Positions 11,108 through 20,311 are shown, counted from the first letter of the stretch. The stretch is DNA of 64,000 bases from Streptomyces sp. BA2 (GCF_009769735.1 NZ_WSRO01000002.1:1302001-1366000), one strand, 5' to 3'. Program-made: numbers and translations. Notes: generated by a model from the sequence alone, not told the origin.

Positions 11108-11366
11108 TTCACCGTCACCCACTGTCCGTGCGGAGTCGAACTCCACTATCACGGCGTCGTGTTCGAGGGACGAGATCACGACGAAAGCCCTTCCGGGGCG
11201 GCCTGTTCCGACTCCCTGTCCTCCGCGCCCGGCGGGGTGACTAGCATGGCGCGATATGTGGTCCGGAAGATCGCCGTCCCCTTTGGCGTTCCCACCGGAC
11301 CCGAGACCGATGCGCACATCGGTCGGCTCGTTGCTTACCTGCACTCAAGGACCGAGGGACCGCTGA
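11108..11366. other. intergenic region before the conservon
   Basis: About 260 bp that should carry the cvn operon promoter. I see no convincing -10/-35 pair, palindrome or small gene. The ribosome site GAGGGA lies 8 nt before the cvnA ATG. Confidence 0.5.
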
Positions 11367-13151
11367 ATGCCCGTGCCTGCTCCTCCCAGCCCGCACCGAA
11401 TAGAGAAGGCGCGTCGGCGCGCGTCGGCCCTGCCCGTGGTCGTGCTGGTGGTGACCGCCGCGGCCGGTGCCGTCGCGGGCGTCATGGCACCGGACGACGC
11501 CCGGGTCTGGACGGTGGCTTCGGTCCTTGCCGGCTGGCTGTGTCTGGCGATCGTGCTCGTGACGAGTTCCCTGCTCGTCAAGCGGGTCCGCGAGGCCGCC
11601 GCCGCGGACCACGCCGAGGCCGCGTCCCTCAACGCTCAGCTGGCGCGCCAGGGTGCCGAGACCGCGCACCTGGTGAACGTCACATTGCCGACCGTGGTGA
11701 AACGGTTGCGCGACGGGACGAGCGCGAGTGAGACCTTGGCGCAGACGGCGCCGCCGTCGGATCCGCAACTGCGCCAGGTCATCCACGTGTTCGCCTCCGT
11801 GGTGGAGGAGACCGTCAGGCACGCAGCCGACGTCGAGTCACGACGCGACCACGCCCAGGGGCAACTCGCCCAGGCCGCCGACGAGTTGGACCAGCTGACG
11901 GCGGTGACGCTGCCCTCGGCGATCGAGCGGCTGCGCGACGGCGCTTCCGCGGACACGGTCCTCGCCGGTCTCGAGTGGCCGCGCAACCCCCTGCTGCGGG
12001 TGCCCGCCGAGTCGTTCGTACGGGAACTCGCCTACAGCGAGCGGCGGGCGGCGGCCGCGCAGGCGGCATCCGCCAAGGCGCTGAGCCGGGTGCAGGCCAA
12101 GTCCGTGAGCATGCTCGCGGACCTGCGGGACATGCAGGAGCGGCACGGTGTCGAGGTCTTCGGCGATCTGCTGCGCCTGGACCACAGCACGTCGCAGCTG
12201 GGTCTCATGACCGACCGTCTCGCCCTGCTGATGGGCGGCCGCTCCAGCCGTGCCTGGAACAAGCCGATCGTCATGGAGAGCATCCTGCGGGGCGCGGTGG
12301 GCCGGATCTCCGCGTACCAGCGCGTGAGGTTGCACTGCTCGACGACCGTGGCGATCGCCGGGTTCGCCGCGGAGGGCGTCATGCACGTCCTGGCCGAACT
12401 CATGGACAACGCCGCGAACTTCTCCCCGCCCATCGACGAGGTGCACGTCTATGTGGAGGAGCGCAGCGCCGGGATCGTCGTGACGATCGAGGACAGCGGC
12501 CTGAAGATGGCCGACGCGGCGATGCGCCGTGCGGAGCAGTCGGTCTCCGGGCACGTCACGGACCTGGCCTCGCTGCAGGGCACCCGCCTCGGTCTCGCGG
12601 TGGTGGGGCGTCTTGCCGCCAAGTACGGCATGAGCGTCAACTTCCGTCCGTCCTCACGCGGCGGCACGGGCGTCGTGGTGCTCCTGCCGCCGCAGCTCAT
12701 GGCCCAGCAGCGCGACCCCGCTCCCCAGCAGCTCGCCCCCCGCAGTGTCGAACCGGCGCCCGCGCCGGCCCCGGCGGCCCCCGCACCGGCGGCAGCGGAG
12801 ATCCCCGCCGCCCCGGAGCGGCCCGCCGCCCCCGTGCAGCCCCCGGCCGGAGCTCAGGCACAGCCCCAGCCGGAGCATTCCCGTCCCGCGGCGGCCACGA
12901 CCAACGGCCTGCCCGTGCGCGCACCCGGCCGCACCATGGCCGAGGCGGAGCGTGAGCGCGAGCAGCGCAGGGCGGCGTCCGACGCCGCTGCCGGGGCAGG
13001 GTCGCTCTCCGGTGACGCGGGGCTGCCGCCGCGTGACGCCGGTTCCCGTTTCGGTGCCTTCCACCGCGCGCGGCGGGCTGCGGGCGACGTGCCCGGCTCC
13101 CCCGCGGCACCCGAGTCCCCCGCCGATTCCGGGCCGCCGCCCGCCGAGTAG
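11367..13151 (+). CDS. cvnA: conservon sensor-like ATPase CvnA
   Basis: A 594-residue membrane protein that opens a conservon, the actinobacterial operon encoding a GPCR-like signalling complex. Two transmembrane helices at about residues 20-70 are followed by a coiled linker. A histidine-kinase-like region comes next, with an H-box-like segment LLRLDHSTSQLGLMTDRL and an ATP-binding N-box HVLAELMDNAANFSPP, then TRLGLAVVGRLAAKYG and a G-box GGTGVVVLLPP. The last 160 residues are Pro/Ala-rich and probably disordered. It stands first in the five-gene operon and is expected to organise CvnB, C and D at the membrane. The signal it senses is unknown. Confidence 0.92.
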   Translation: MPVPAPPSPHRIEKARRRASALPVVVLVVTAAAGAVAGVMAPDDARVWTVASVLAGWLCLAIVLVTSSLLVKRVREAAAADHAEAASLNAQLARQGAETAHLVNVTLPTVVKRLRDGTSASETLAQTAPPSDPQLRQVIHVFASVVEETVRHAADVESRRDHAQGQLAQAADELDQLTAVTLPSAIERLRDGASADTVLAGLEWPRNPLLRVPAESFVRELAYSERRAAAAQAASAKALSRVQAKSVSMLADLRDMQERHGVEVFGDLLRLDHSTSQLGLMTDRLALLMGGRSSRAWNKPIVMESILRGAVGRISAYQRVRLHCSTTVAIAGFAAEGVMHVLAELMDNAANFSPPIDEVHVYVEERSAGIVVTIEDSGLKMADAAMRRAEQSVSGHVTDLASLQGTRLGLAVVGRLAAKYGMSVNFRPSSRGGTGVVVLLPPQLMAQQRDPAPQQLAPRSVEPAPAPAPAAPAPAAAEIPAAPERPAAPVQPPAGAQAQPQPEHSRPAAATTNGLPVRAPGRTMAEAEREREQRRAASDAAAGAGSLSGDAGLPPRDAGSRFGAFHRARRAAGDVPGSPAAPESPADSGPPPAE

Positions 13152-13231
13152 ACCGAAGCCACCCGCACGGCGCCCGGGCTCTGGCGCCCCCCCTTCCCCG
13201 CTCGAAATCGTGAGATTGGAGGGACGGGCAG

Positions 13232-13687
13232 GTGACCGGAAGAACCGCGCATCTCGCCCCGCCTACCATGCAGACCACTGACAACAGCCTGACCTGGCTC
13301 CTGCAGAGCCTCCTGAAGCGCACCCCCGGTACGCGGCACGCCCTGGTGCTCTCCAGGGACGGCCTGAAGCTGTGCTGGAGCGAGCATCTGACGCTCGACC
13401 AGGCTGACCAGCTGGCGGCGATCTGCTCCGGCATCCAGGCCCTCGCCCAGGGTGCCTCCATGGAGTTCGGCGACGGGACCGGCGGCGTCCGGCACTCCAT
13501 GACCGAGTTCCACGGCGGGCTGCTCTTCATCGTCGAAGCCGGCCTGGGCGCGCATCTGGCGGTGGTTGCGGAGGAGAACGCCGATCCCGGAGTGGTGGGG
13601 CATCAGATGACCGAACTCGTCGAGCAGATCGGTGAACATCTGCGCGCCGAGCCGCGCGGTCAGGCCGAAGGCAGCAGCTCCTCGTGA
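13232..13687 (+). CDS. cvnB: conservon roadblock/LC7 protein CvnB
   Basis: A 151-residue roadblock/LC7-fold protein, the presumed partner or GAP-like regulator of the CvnD GTPase. Typical sequence includes LTWLLQSLLKRTPGTRHALVLSRDGL and the helix DQADQLAAICSGIQALAQGAS. The GTG at 13232 has GGAGGG upstream, while the alternative ATG at 13268 has none. Its stop overlaps the cvnC start (GTGA), so the two are translationally coupled. The 80-bp gap after cvnA is the only notable gap in the operon. Confidence 0.92.
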   Translation: MTGRTAHLAPPTMQTTDNSLTWLLQSLLKRTPGTRHALVLSRDGLKLCWSEHLTLDQADQLAAICSGIQALAQGASMEFGDGTGGVRHSMTEFHGGLLFIVEAGLGAHLAVVAEENADPGVVGHQMTELVEQIGEHLRAEPRGQAEGSSSS

Positions 13688-14046
13688 CGCCGCGCAGGCC
13701 CGTGGACATCGGTGATCCGGACCGGCTCTACACGGTCACCGGCGGTCGCAGCCGCGCCGACGACGATTCGTTCGACCTGGTCACGCTGGTGGTGAGCGAG
13801 TGCGAGCCCACTGCGGGGATGCAGTCGGAGCACGTACGCATCCTCGAACTGTGCCGGCATCCGAGCGCCGTGGTGGAGATCGCCGCGGAGATGAAGCTGC
13901 CGATCACGGTGGTGCGGATCCTCCTTGGTGACCTGCTCGCGATGGGCCGGATCACCGCCCGCCATCCCCGCGCGGCCGGCTCGGCCGCCGCGATCCCCGA
14001 TTCCGCCCTTCTCAAGGAGGTGCTCCATGGGCTCCGCAACATCTGA
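13684..14046 (+). CDS. cvnC: conservon DUF742 protein CvnC
   Basis: A 120-residue DUF742 protein with the family landmarks RLYTVTGGR, QSEHVRILELC and the winged-helix-like stretch AVVEIAAEMKLPITVVRILLGDLLAMG. It is a standard third member of a conservon, of poorly known biochemical role. It starts GTG inside the cvnB stop and overlaps the cvnD start by 20 bp. Confidence 0.92.
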   Translation: MTPRRPVDIGDPDRLYTVTGGRSRADDDSFDLVTLVVSECEPTAGMQSEHVRILELCRHPSAVVEIAAEMKLPITVVRILLGDLLAMGRITARHPRAAGSAAAIPDSALLKEVLHGLRNI

Positions 14047-14641
14047 GCTGCCCTCCCGTACGCCCCTTTCCGACACTGCCGAGACCGGCTTGAAGATCGT
14101 CGTCGTGGGCGGCTTCGGGGTCGGCAAGACCACGCTGGTCCGGTCGGTCAGCGAGATCCGTCCGCTGAACACCGAAGAGGTGATGACGCAGGCCGGTGTC
14201 GGCGTCGACGAGACGGCCGACGTCGCCGCCAAGACCACCACGACGGTGGCGTTCGACTTCGGCCGCATCAGCCTCAACGAGCGTGTGGTGCTCTACCTGT
14301 TCGGCGCTCCCGGGCAGGAACGCTTCTGGTTCCTGTGGGACCGGCTCTTCGCCGGCACGCTCGGCGCGGTAGTCCTGGTCGACACGCGGCGGATGGACGA
14401 CTCGTGGTACGCCATCGACCGTCTCGAGCACCACAAGACCCCGTTCGTGGTGGCCGTCAACCGGTTCGACGACGACACCTCCACGCACTCGCTGGAGGAG
14501 ATCCGCCAGGCCCTCGCGCTGCCCGACCATGTGCCGCTGATCGACTGCGACGCACGGGTGAGATCGTCGGGCAAGGACGTCCTGATCACCCTCGTGGACC
14601 ACCTCTACGCACTGGCCATGGCCCAGGAGATGACACCGTGA
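14027..14641 (+). CDS. cvnD: conservon Ras-like GTPase CvnD
   Basis: A 204-residue small GTPase. The P-loop is GGFGVGKTT (about residues 28-36), the switch-2 motif is LFGAPGQERF, and the base-specificity loop is NRFD in place of the canonical NKxD. It should cycle between GTP and GDP states within the conservon complex. The start is the ATG at 14027, with AAGGAGG 6 nt upstream inside cvnC. The stop overlaps the cvnE start (GTGA). Confidence 0.93.
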   Translation: MGSATSELPSRTPLSDTAETGLKIVVVGGFGVGKTTLVRSVSEIRPLNTEEVMTQAGVGVDETADVAAKTTTTVAFDFGRISLNERVVLYLFGAPGQERFWFLWDRLFAGTLGAVVLVDTRRMDDSWYAIDRLEHHKTPFVVAVNRFDDDTSTHSLEEIRQALALPDHVPLIDCDARVRSSGKDVLITLVDHLYALAMAQEMTP

Positions 14642-15909
14642 CCGAGCCGACCGGATCCCCTTACGAGCAGAGCCCGCCGCCCGGGTGCCCGGCCCACGCG
14701 GGTACGGGCGCGGTGCGCCTGGGCGGTCTGGAGTACCAGCAGACGCCTTCCCAGCTCTACCGCACCCTGCGCAGGGAGCACGGGGCGGTGGCGCCGGTGC
14801 TCCTCGACAGTGACGTGCCCGCGTGGCTGGTGCTCGGCTACTCCGAGGTCAGCTATGTGACCAGCCACGACGAGCTGTTCGCCCGCGACTCGCGCCGCTG
14901 GAACCAGTGGGAGCACATCCCCGCGGACTGGCCGCTGCTCCCGTTCGTCGGCTACCAGCCGTCGGTCCTGTTCACCGAGGGCGAGGAACACCGCAGGCGG
15001 GCCGGGGTGATCACGGAGGCCCTCGAAGGAGTCGACCAGTTCGAACTCGCCCGGGACAGCGCCCGGATCGCCGACCGTCTCATCGCCTCGTTCGCCGGCA
15101 GCGGCCAGGCGGAGCTGATGGACGCGTACGCGCACGCGCTGCCCATGATCGCCGCGGTGCAGATGTGCGGCATGCCGGACGCGAGCACGGACACGCAGCA
15201 GCTCGTGGACGACCTGCGGATCTCGCTCGACGCGCACGAGGGCGACGACCCCGTGGCGGCGTACACCCGCGTCGGGGAGCGCATCCAGCTCCTGGTCAAG
15301 GAGAAGCGGGAGAAGCCCGGAGCGGACGTCACGTCACGGATGCTGACGCACTCGGCTGGCCTCACCGACGAGGAGATCGTCCAGGACCTGATCTCCATCA
15401 TCGCCGCGGCGCAGCAGCCGACGGCCAACTGGATCTGCAACACGCTGCGGTTGATGCTGACCGACGAGCGGTTCGCCCTGAACGTGTCCGGCGGTCGGCT
15501 GAGCGTGGGCGAGGCGCTCAACGAGGTGTTGTGGCTGGACACCCCGACCCAGAACTTCATCGGCCGCTGGGCGGTGCGCGACACCCAGCTCGGCGGGCGG
15601 CAGATCCGGGCGGGCGACTGTCTGGTGCTCGGCCTCGCCGCGGCCAACACCGACCCGCAGATCTGGCCCGAGTCGCATGTCGGCCCGGAGAACTCGGCGC
15701 ATCTGTCCTTCAGCCACGGCGAGCACCGCTGCCCCTACCCGGCTCCGCTGCTCGCCGACGTCATCGCGAGGACCGCGGTCGAGACGCTCCTGGAGCGGCT
15801 GCCCGACCTCGTCCTCGCGGTGGAGCCGCACGAGCTGACGTGGCGTCCGTCCATCTGGATGCGCGGTCTGACGTCGCTGCCGGTGCAGTTCACGCCTGTG
15901 GCGCACTGA
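14638..15909 (+). CDS. cvnE: conservon cytochrome P450 CvnE (CYP157-like) with ExxW instead of ExxR
   Basis: A 423-residue P450, the fifth gene of the conservon. The haem loop FSHGEHRCPYP carries the ligand Cys365. The I-helix is AAAQQPTA (residues 256-263), unlike the usual AGxxT. The normally invariant ExxR of helix K reads E296-V-L-W299, so Arg is replaced by Trp. CYP157 members of conservons are known to have such a replacement, so this is a family trait rather than a sequencing fault. Its frame starts GTG in the cvnD stop. Whether it is a monooxygenase or a haem sensor is open. Confidence 0.9.
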   Translation: MTEPTGSPYEQSPPPGCPAHAGTGAVRLGGLEYQQTPSQLYRTLRREHGAVAPVLLDSDVPAWLVLGYSEVSYVTSHDELFARDSRRWNQWEHIPADWPLLPFVGYQPSVLFTEGEEHRRRAGVITEALEGVDQFELARDSARIADRLIASFAGSGQAELMDAYAHALPMIAAVQMCGMPDASTDTQQLVDDLRISLDAHEGDDPVAAYTRVGERIQLLVKEKREKPGADVTSRMLTHSAGLTDEEIVQDLISIIAAAQQPTANWICNTLRLMLTDERFALNVSGGRLSVGEALNEVLWLDTPTQNFIGRWAVRDTQLGGRQIRAGDCLVLGLAAANTDPQIWPESHVGPENSAHLSFSHGEHRCPYPAPLLADVIARTAVETLLERLPDLVLAVEPHELTWRPSIWMRGLTSLPVQFTPVAH

Positions 15910-15924
15910 AGCACTGAAGCGGTG

Positions 15925-15954
15925 CCGGGGCGCCGCCCGCGGGCGGCGCCCCGG
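15925..15954. terminator. bidirectional terminator, perfect 30-bp palindrome
   Basis: A perfect GC-only inverted repeat, 15 bp per arm, fills the 50-bp gap between the convergent cvnE and P450 stops. It should end transcription from both sides. Confidence 0.85.
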
Positions 15955-15959
15955 AGGGG

Positions 15960-17186
15960 TCAGGCGGTGACGGGCGTGAACCGCACCGGCAGGGACTGCG
16001 GTCCGCGAGTGAACACCCCTTGCTCGACGGGGTCGAAGCCCTCGGCGAGCCGTATGTCGGGCATCGCGTCGAGGAGTTGGCCGACGCCGATCTCCACTTC
16101 GGCCTTGGCCAGCAGGGCGCCCACGCAGAAGTGCCTGCCGAGGGCGAAGGAGAGGTGGTCGGCGGCGGCGGAGAACGCGGTCGTCGTGGTCAGGTCCTCG
16201 CGGAAGATGTCGAAGCGGTCGGGGTCGCCGTAGCGCCGCTCGTCGCGGTTGGCCGAGCCGATGAGGCAGGTGACGGTGGCCCCGGCGGGGATGGTGCCGC
16301 CGGTGACCTCCACGTCGGTCGCCGACTGCCGCATGATCATGTGGACGGGCGGCGTGTGGCGCAGGGTCTCGGCGAAGGCGCGGGCGATCAGCGTGCGGTC
16401 CTGCCGGACGGCTTCGAGCTGCTCTGGGTGCATCAGGAGGTTGGCGAAGATGCTGGCGATGGCCTTGTCGGTGGTCTCGCCGCCCGCCGCGAGCAGCAGG
16501 CTGCAGAAGGCCTTGATGTCCTCGTCGCTCATGCGTACGCCGTCGACCTCGGCGGCGCACAGCGTGGAGAGCAGGTCGTCGCCGAGGTTGTCGCGGCGCT
16601 CCCGGATGATCGGGATCATGTACTCGGCGAACTCCACCCGGGTGCGCTCGCCGGCCGCCGCGACCTCGGCGTCGCCCGCGAGGTTGCCGAGGAAGGCGAT
16701 GACGGTGGTGTACCAGCCGTGGAAGCGCGCGTGGTCGGCCTTGTCGAGGCCGAGCATGTCGGCGATGACGTTGACGGGGAAGCGGGTGGCGTAGTCCGCG
16801 ACCAGGTCCACGCTGCCGGTGTGCCGGAAGGTGTCGATGAGTTCGCGGGAGTTGCGCTCGATGACGGGCAGGAACTTCTCCTGGAGGTCGCTGCCGCGGA
16901 ACGCCGGTGCCACGAGCGCGCGCCGCACGGAGTGCTCCCGACCACTGAGCTGGAGGATCGTCTTGCCGTGTACGGGCTCGATCTGCCAGTCGTAGTTGTC
17001 GGTGGTGAACTGCGAGGCCTTGTCCTTGAACACGCGCTCGACGTCCTCGTACCGCGAGATGATCCAGCTCTGCGTCGCCTCGTGCCAGAACAGCGGCGCG
17101 CTCTCCCGCATCACTCGGTAGGCCGGGTACGGGTCCTTGGCGAACTCGGGCGAGAGGATGTCGGGGACCTGCTGCGCGGTGGACAT
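15960..17186 (-). CDS. cytochrome P450 facing the conservon
   Basis: A 408-residue P450 with all catalytic signatures intact: I-helix AGGETT at residues 234-239, ExxR at E273/R276, and haem loop FALGRHFCVG with Cys354. The ATG start has TAGGAG 4 nt upstream. Conservons with a CYP157 often sit beside a second, conventional P450. This one fills that place but is convergent rather than co-transcribed, and it does not read like the CYP154 sequences I recall. The substrate is unknown. Confidence 0.92.
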   Translation of the reverse strand: MSTAQQVPDILSPEFAKDPYPAYRVMRESAPLFWHEATQSWIISRYEDVERVFKDKASQFTTDNYDWQIEPVHGKTILQLSGREHSVRRALVAPAFRGSDLQEKFLPVIERNSRELIDTFRHTGSVDLVADYATRFPVNVIADMLGLDKADHARFHGWYTTVIAFLGNLAGDAEVAAAGERTRVEFAEYMIPIIRERRDNLGDDLLSTLCAAEVDGVRMSDEDIKAFCSLLLAAGGETTDKAIASIFANLLMHPEQLEAVRQDRTLIARAFAETLRHTPPVHMIMRQSATDVEVTGGTIPAGATVTCLIGSANRDERRYGDPDRFDIFREDLTTTTAFSAAADHLSFALGRHFCVGALLAKAEVEIGVGQLLDAMPDIRLAEGFDPVEQGVFTRGPQSLPVRFTPVTA

Positions 17187-17300
17187 GTAGCTCCTAGGTC
17201 AGAGACAGGCAACGCGCACCAGGCTATTGATCACTTACTGAGGCAACCAGCCCCTCCCGGCCGACCGTTGAGCACTGCACTAATGTTGGCCGAAAATCAC

Positions 17301-17334
17301 CCTCGCCCCGCCGGTCGGAAACGGCGGGGCGAGG
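17301..17334 (-). terminator. terminator of the GH19 chitinase gene
   Basis: A 13-bp perfect stem (CCTCGCCCCGCCG and its complement) with an 8-nt loop, 34 bp after the chitinase stop. Confidence 0.85.
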
Positions 17335-17367
17335 GGACCTTGACCGGCCACTCGGCCGCCGGGACCG

Positions 17368-18108
17368 TCAGCAGCTGAGCTTGTCGCCCGGGGTGACGCC
17401 GAGGATGCCGGTGAACCGGGTGTAGTTGTTGATCCGGCTCTGCACCTGCTCGGGGTTCTTCCCGTCGCATTCCAGGCTTCCGTTGATGCTGCGGATCGTC
17501 TCGCCGAACCCCGCGCTGTTGACCATCGCGTTGTGCGGCGTCATGGTCCCCGGGCCGTTCTGCGTGTTCCAGTACCAGAGGCCGGTCTTCCACGCCACGG
17601 CCGGATCGTTCTGCACGAGGTCGGGGTTGTTCAGGAGGTCGATCTTCAGGGCGTCGCCCGCCGCCTTGTAGTTGAAGTTCCAGCTGAGCTGGATCGGGCC
17701 GCGGCCGTAGTACTTGTCGTTGCCAGCCGGGCAGCCGTAGGGCTGGGAACTGTCGCAGTAGTGGGGGTAGTTCGCGGTGTTCTGCTCGACGACGTGGACC
17801 AGACCGCCCGTCTCGTGGCTGACGTTCGCGAGGAAGGCCGCCGCCTCCTGCTTGCGTACGGTGTCGCTGCCGGTCCCGGTGAACTCGGGGTAGGCGCTGA
17901 GCGCCTGCGTGAGTCCGCTGTAGGTGTAGAAGGAGTTCCGGTTCGGGAACATCTGGTTGAACTGGGCCTCGCTGACGGGGAATTCCGCCGCCGCGGCCCG
18001 CTCCCCCGGCTCCGCCTTCTCGGCGGAGGCGTTGGGCGCGAGGGTCAGGACGGCGAGCGCGGCGGCCGACGCGGTCGCGGTCAGCGCGGCAAGGACACGA
18101 GGACGCAT
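17368..18108 (-). CDS. secreted GH19 chitinase, catalytic domain only
   Basis: A 246-residue endo-chitinase that hydrolyses beta-1,4-GlcNAc polymers outside the cell. A signal peptide covers about residues 1-29 (cleavage near NASA/EK). The GH19 core has the catalytic-acid segment ANVSHETGG (Glu99) and EQN (Glu108), then KYYGRGPIQLSWNFNY and the C-terminal INNYTRFTGILGV. Unlike many Streptomyces GH19 enzymes it has no chitin-binding module. The ATG start has AAGGAG 9 nt upstream. A DasR-type site lies about 190 bp upstream, and a hairpin terminator ends the gene. Confidence 0.95.
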   Translation of the reverse strand: MRPRVLAALTATASAAALAVLTLAPNASAEKAEPGERAAAAEFPVSEAQFNQMFPNRNSFYTYSGLTQALSAYPEFTGTGSDTVRKQEAAAFLANVSHETGGLVHVVEQNTANYPHYCDSSQPYGCPAGNDKYYGRGPIQLSWNFNYKAAGDALKIDLLNNPDLVQNDPAVAWKTGLWYWNTQNGPGTMTPHNAMVNSAGFGETIRSINGSLECDGKNPEQVQSRINNYTRFTGILGVTPGDKLSC

Positions 18109-18678
18109 GAGGGATCACTCCTTGGCGGACCGGCGCATGCGTGTGCACGGCCGCCCGTCACGTGGTGGGGGGGAGAGGATGCGGGTCGGCTCTGAGCGCG
18201 TACGAGGGGTGAGGGGCGCGCGAAGAGACGCGGCAGGACCCACCGGTGATCGCACCGGCGCACCGGGAGCTGCAGCTCTCCGGAATGGCTCCTACCGTTG
18301 GACTAGACCATATCGAGTGACACGTCCACGTCAATACCTCTTCAGGTGCACGCAGTTGAGGGCCGTGATCGCCGGGCGCATTCCGGTACGTCTGTGTACG
18401 GCCGTGGCGGCCGTACACTGGAGCGGTGTCGGGCTGGTCCCTGCTCCGCCCGGCCACCCGTGATCAGCCCTCCACGACCCGGATCCGGTCCTCTGCGACC
18501 AGTCGTGCGGCGCACGGGTAGCGTTCCTCGGCCGTCCTGGCCCTTCGGCCGCACGCAGATATCCCCCTGTGGGGCCCGCTCGCCTTACGCGTATCACCGC
18601 GGATTCCGGCTCACCGTCGCCCTGCCCCTCAGGCCGGGCGTGCGCGGTGTGCCGCGGACCGCCTTCGAGGGGACTGTT
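18109..18678. other. 570-bp divergent intergenic region (chitinase / MurE-like)
   Basis: A long non-coding stretch that must hold both promoters. The only clear element is the DasR-like palindrome at 18297-18312. A frame continuous with the MurE-like gene is open back to 18346 but lacks a ribosome site and family similarity, so I treat it as untranslated. Confidence 0.6.
18297..18312. promoter_or_regulatory. DasR-responsive element (dre)-like site
   Basis: GTTGGACTAGACCATA matches the dre core TGGTCTAGACCA at 11 of 12 positions. DasR, the GntR-family GlcNAc regulator, controls chitinase genes in Streptomyces through such sites, so position and target agree. It is about 190 bp from the chitinase start, which implies a long leader. 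Confidence 0.55.
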
Positions 18679-20154
18679 GTGAAGCTCAGCGCACTGCTCG
18701 ACGGGCACGACCACCACGTTCTGCACGGTGACCCGGGAGTCCCGGTCACTGCGGGAATCACCTTCGACGCCGGGCACGTGACGCCCGGATCGCTGTACGT
18801 CGCCGTTCCGGGCCACGAGGAGGGCGGACCCGGGGGCATCGGCCGGGCACTGGAACGAGGGGCGGTGGCGGTCATCGCCGAGGACGGCCCCTTGCCGGAC
18901 ACGGAGTCCGCCGGGCGGGAGGTGTGCGTGCTGCGGGTGGCCGACGCACGGGCGGCCGCCTCGCTCGTCGCCTCCCGGTACTACGGCGATCCCGGCCGCG
19001 CGATGGACATCGTGGCGATCACGGGGACGAACGGCAAGACCTCCGTCTCGTACATGGTCGAGTCGGCGCTCAGGCTGGCCGAGGGCGCGAAGGTGGGGGT
19101 GATCGGCACCTCGGGAAGCCGGATCGGCACCGAGCGGATACCGATGCCGCGGTCGGTCCTCAGCACCCCGGAGTCGCCGGATATGCACTATCTCCTCGGC
19201 CACATGCGCGACCGGGACGCGAGCAGCGTGGTGCTCGAAGCCACCTCCATGGGTCTGTTGCAGCGGCGCCTCGACCATGTGCCCGTGAGTATCGGTGTCT
19301 TCACCAACCTCACCCAGGACCACCTGGACGACCACGGGACGATGGAGCACTACAAGAACGCCAAGCTGCGCCTCTTCACAGGGCTGTGCGACCGCGCGGT
19401 GGTCAACGCCGACGACCCCGTCAGCGCCGAGATCATGGCCCTGATGCCGGGCTCTGTGACCACGTACGGCCTGGAGGCACCGGCCGATTACCGGGCGAGC
19501 GATCTGGTCGTGGACGCGGCGGGCACCCGCTTCACGCTCCACCACGACGGCCGCAAGTACCCTGCCGCGATCCCGATACCGGGCCGCTTCTCGGTGTCCA
19601 ACGCGCTGGCCACCCTCGCCGCGTGCCATCTCCTCGGGCATGAACTGCCCGCCCTCGTCGCCGCCTTGGACCGGATGCCGCCCACTCCGGGCAGGCTCGA
19701 ACGCTTCACCACCGCGCAGGGGGCCTGCGTGATCGTCGACTACGCGCACTCTCCCGACTCGCTGGAGAAGGTCCTCGCCACGATCCGCGGCTTCGCGACC
19801 GGGTCGGTGATCACCGTCTTCGGCTGCGGCGGCGACCGTGACATCACCAAGCGGGCCCTGATGGGCGAGATCGCGGGCCGTCACTCCGATCTGTGCGTCG
19901 TCACCTCGGACAATCCCCGCGACGAAGATCCCGAGGCCATCCTGGACCAGATCGTTCCCGGCCTGACGTCCACCGGGACGCCCTTCCACCGCGTGGCCGA
20001 CCGCCGCGCCGCGATCTCGCGCGCGCTGACCGCCGCGCGGCGCGGCGACATCGTGCTCGTCGCGGGCAAGGGCAGCGAGCCGCACCAGATCGTCGGCGAA
20101 CAGCTCATCCCCTTCGACGACATGACAGTGGTCCGCGAACTCGACGCGCTGTAG
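18679..20154 (+). CDS. MurE-like Mur ligase (UDP-MurNAc-tripeptide synthetase family)
   Basis: A 491-residue ATP-dependent amide ligase. It has the N-terminal UDP-substrate domain, the P-loop ITGTNGKTSVSYMVE near residues 113-127, the Mur carbamoyl-lysine region (FTNLTQDHLDDHGTMEHYKNAK), the C-terminal DYAHSPDSLEKVL, and the DNPR motif typical of diaminopimelate-adding MurE. The gene is not in a dcw cluster (no murF or mraY beside it), so it is probably a second copy used in stress or special metabolism. The GTG start has GAGGGG 6 nt upstream. The NCS1 permease follows after 157 bp. Confidence 0.88.
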   Translation: MKLSALLDGHDHHVLHGDPGVPVTAGITFDAGHVTPGSLYVAVPGHEEGGPGGIGRALERGAVAVIAEDGPLPDTESAGREVCVLRVADARAAASLVASRYYGDPGRAMDIVAITGTNGKTSVSYMVESALRLAEGAKVGVIGTSGSRIGTERIPMPRSVLSTPESPDMHYLLGHMRDRDASSVVLEATSMGLLQRRLDHVPVSIGVFTNLTQDHLDDHGTMEHYKNAKLRLFTGLCDRAVVNADDPVSAEIMALMPGSVTTYGLEAPADYRASDLVVDAAGTRFTLHHDGRKYPAAIPIPGRFSVSNALATLAACHLLGHELPALVAALDRMPPTPGRLERFTTAQGACVIVDYAHSPDSLEKVLATIRGFATGSVITVFGCGGDRDITKRALMGEIAGRHSDLCVVTSDNPRDEDPEAILDQIVPGLTSTGTPFHRVADRRAAISRALTAARRGDIVLVAGKGSEPHQIVGEQLIPFDDMTVVRELDAL

Positions 20155-20311
20155 GGACGATTCACGCAGGCGGATGTGCGATTCATCCACCGCGTGGGCG
20201 TGGGCAGTGCGAATCGGGCACTGGTGCGCCGGGGCGCGTGGCGTTTACGGTCCCTGCACTTTCCGCCACAGCACCTCGCACGTCGGGGTGCTGTCACCCA
20301 GGGAGCCGCCT

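Noticed and set aside
16020..17378. 452-residue plus-strand frame over the second P450
   Set aside because: It is the complement of a well-supported P450 and has no recognisable domain.
18346..18678. Upstream extension of the MurE-like gene
   Set aside because: No ribosome site at its start, low-quality protein sequence and no family similarity; the GTG at 18679 has GAGGGG upstream.
18109..18678. tRNA or small RNA gene in the long intergenic region
   Set aside because: I found no cloverleaf pattern, CCA-adjacent acceptor stem or strong independent terminator.
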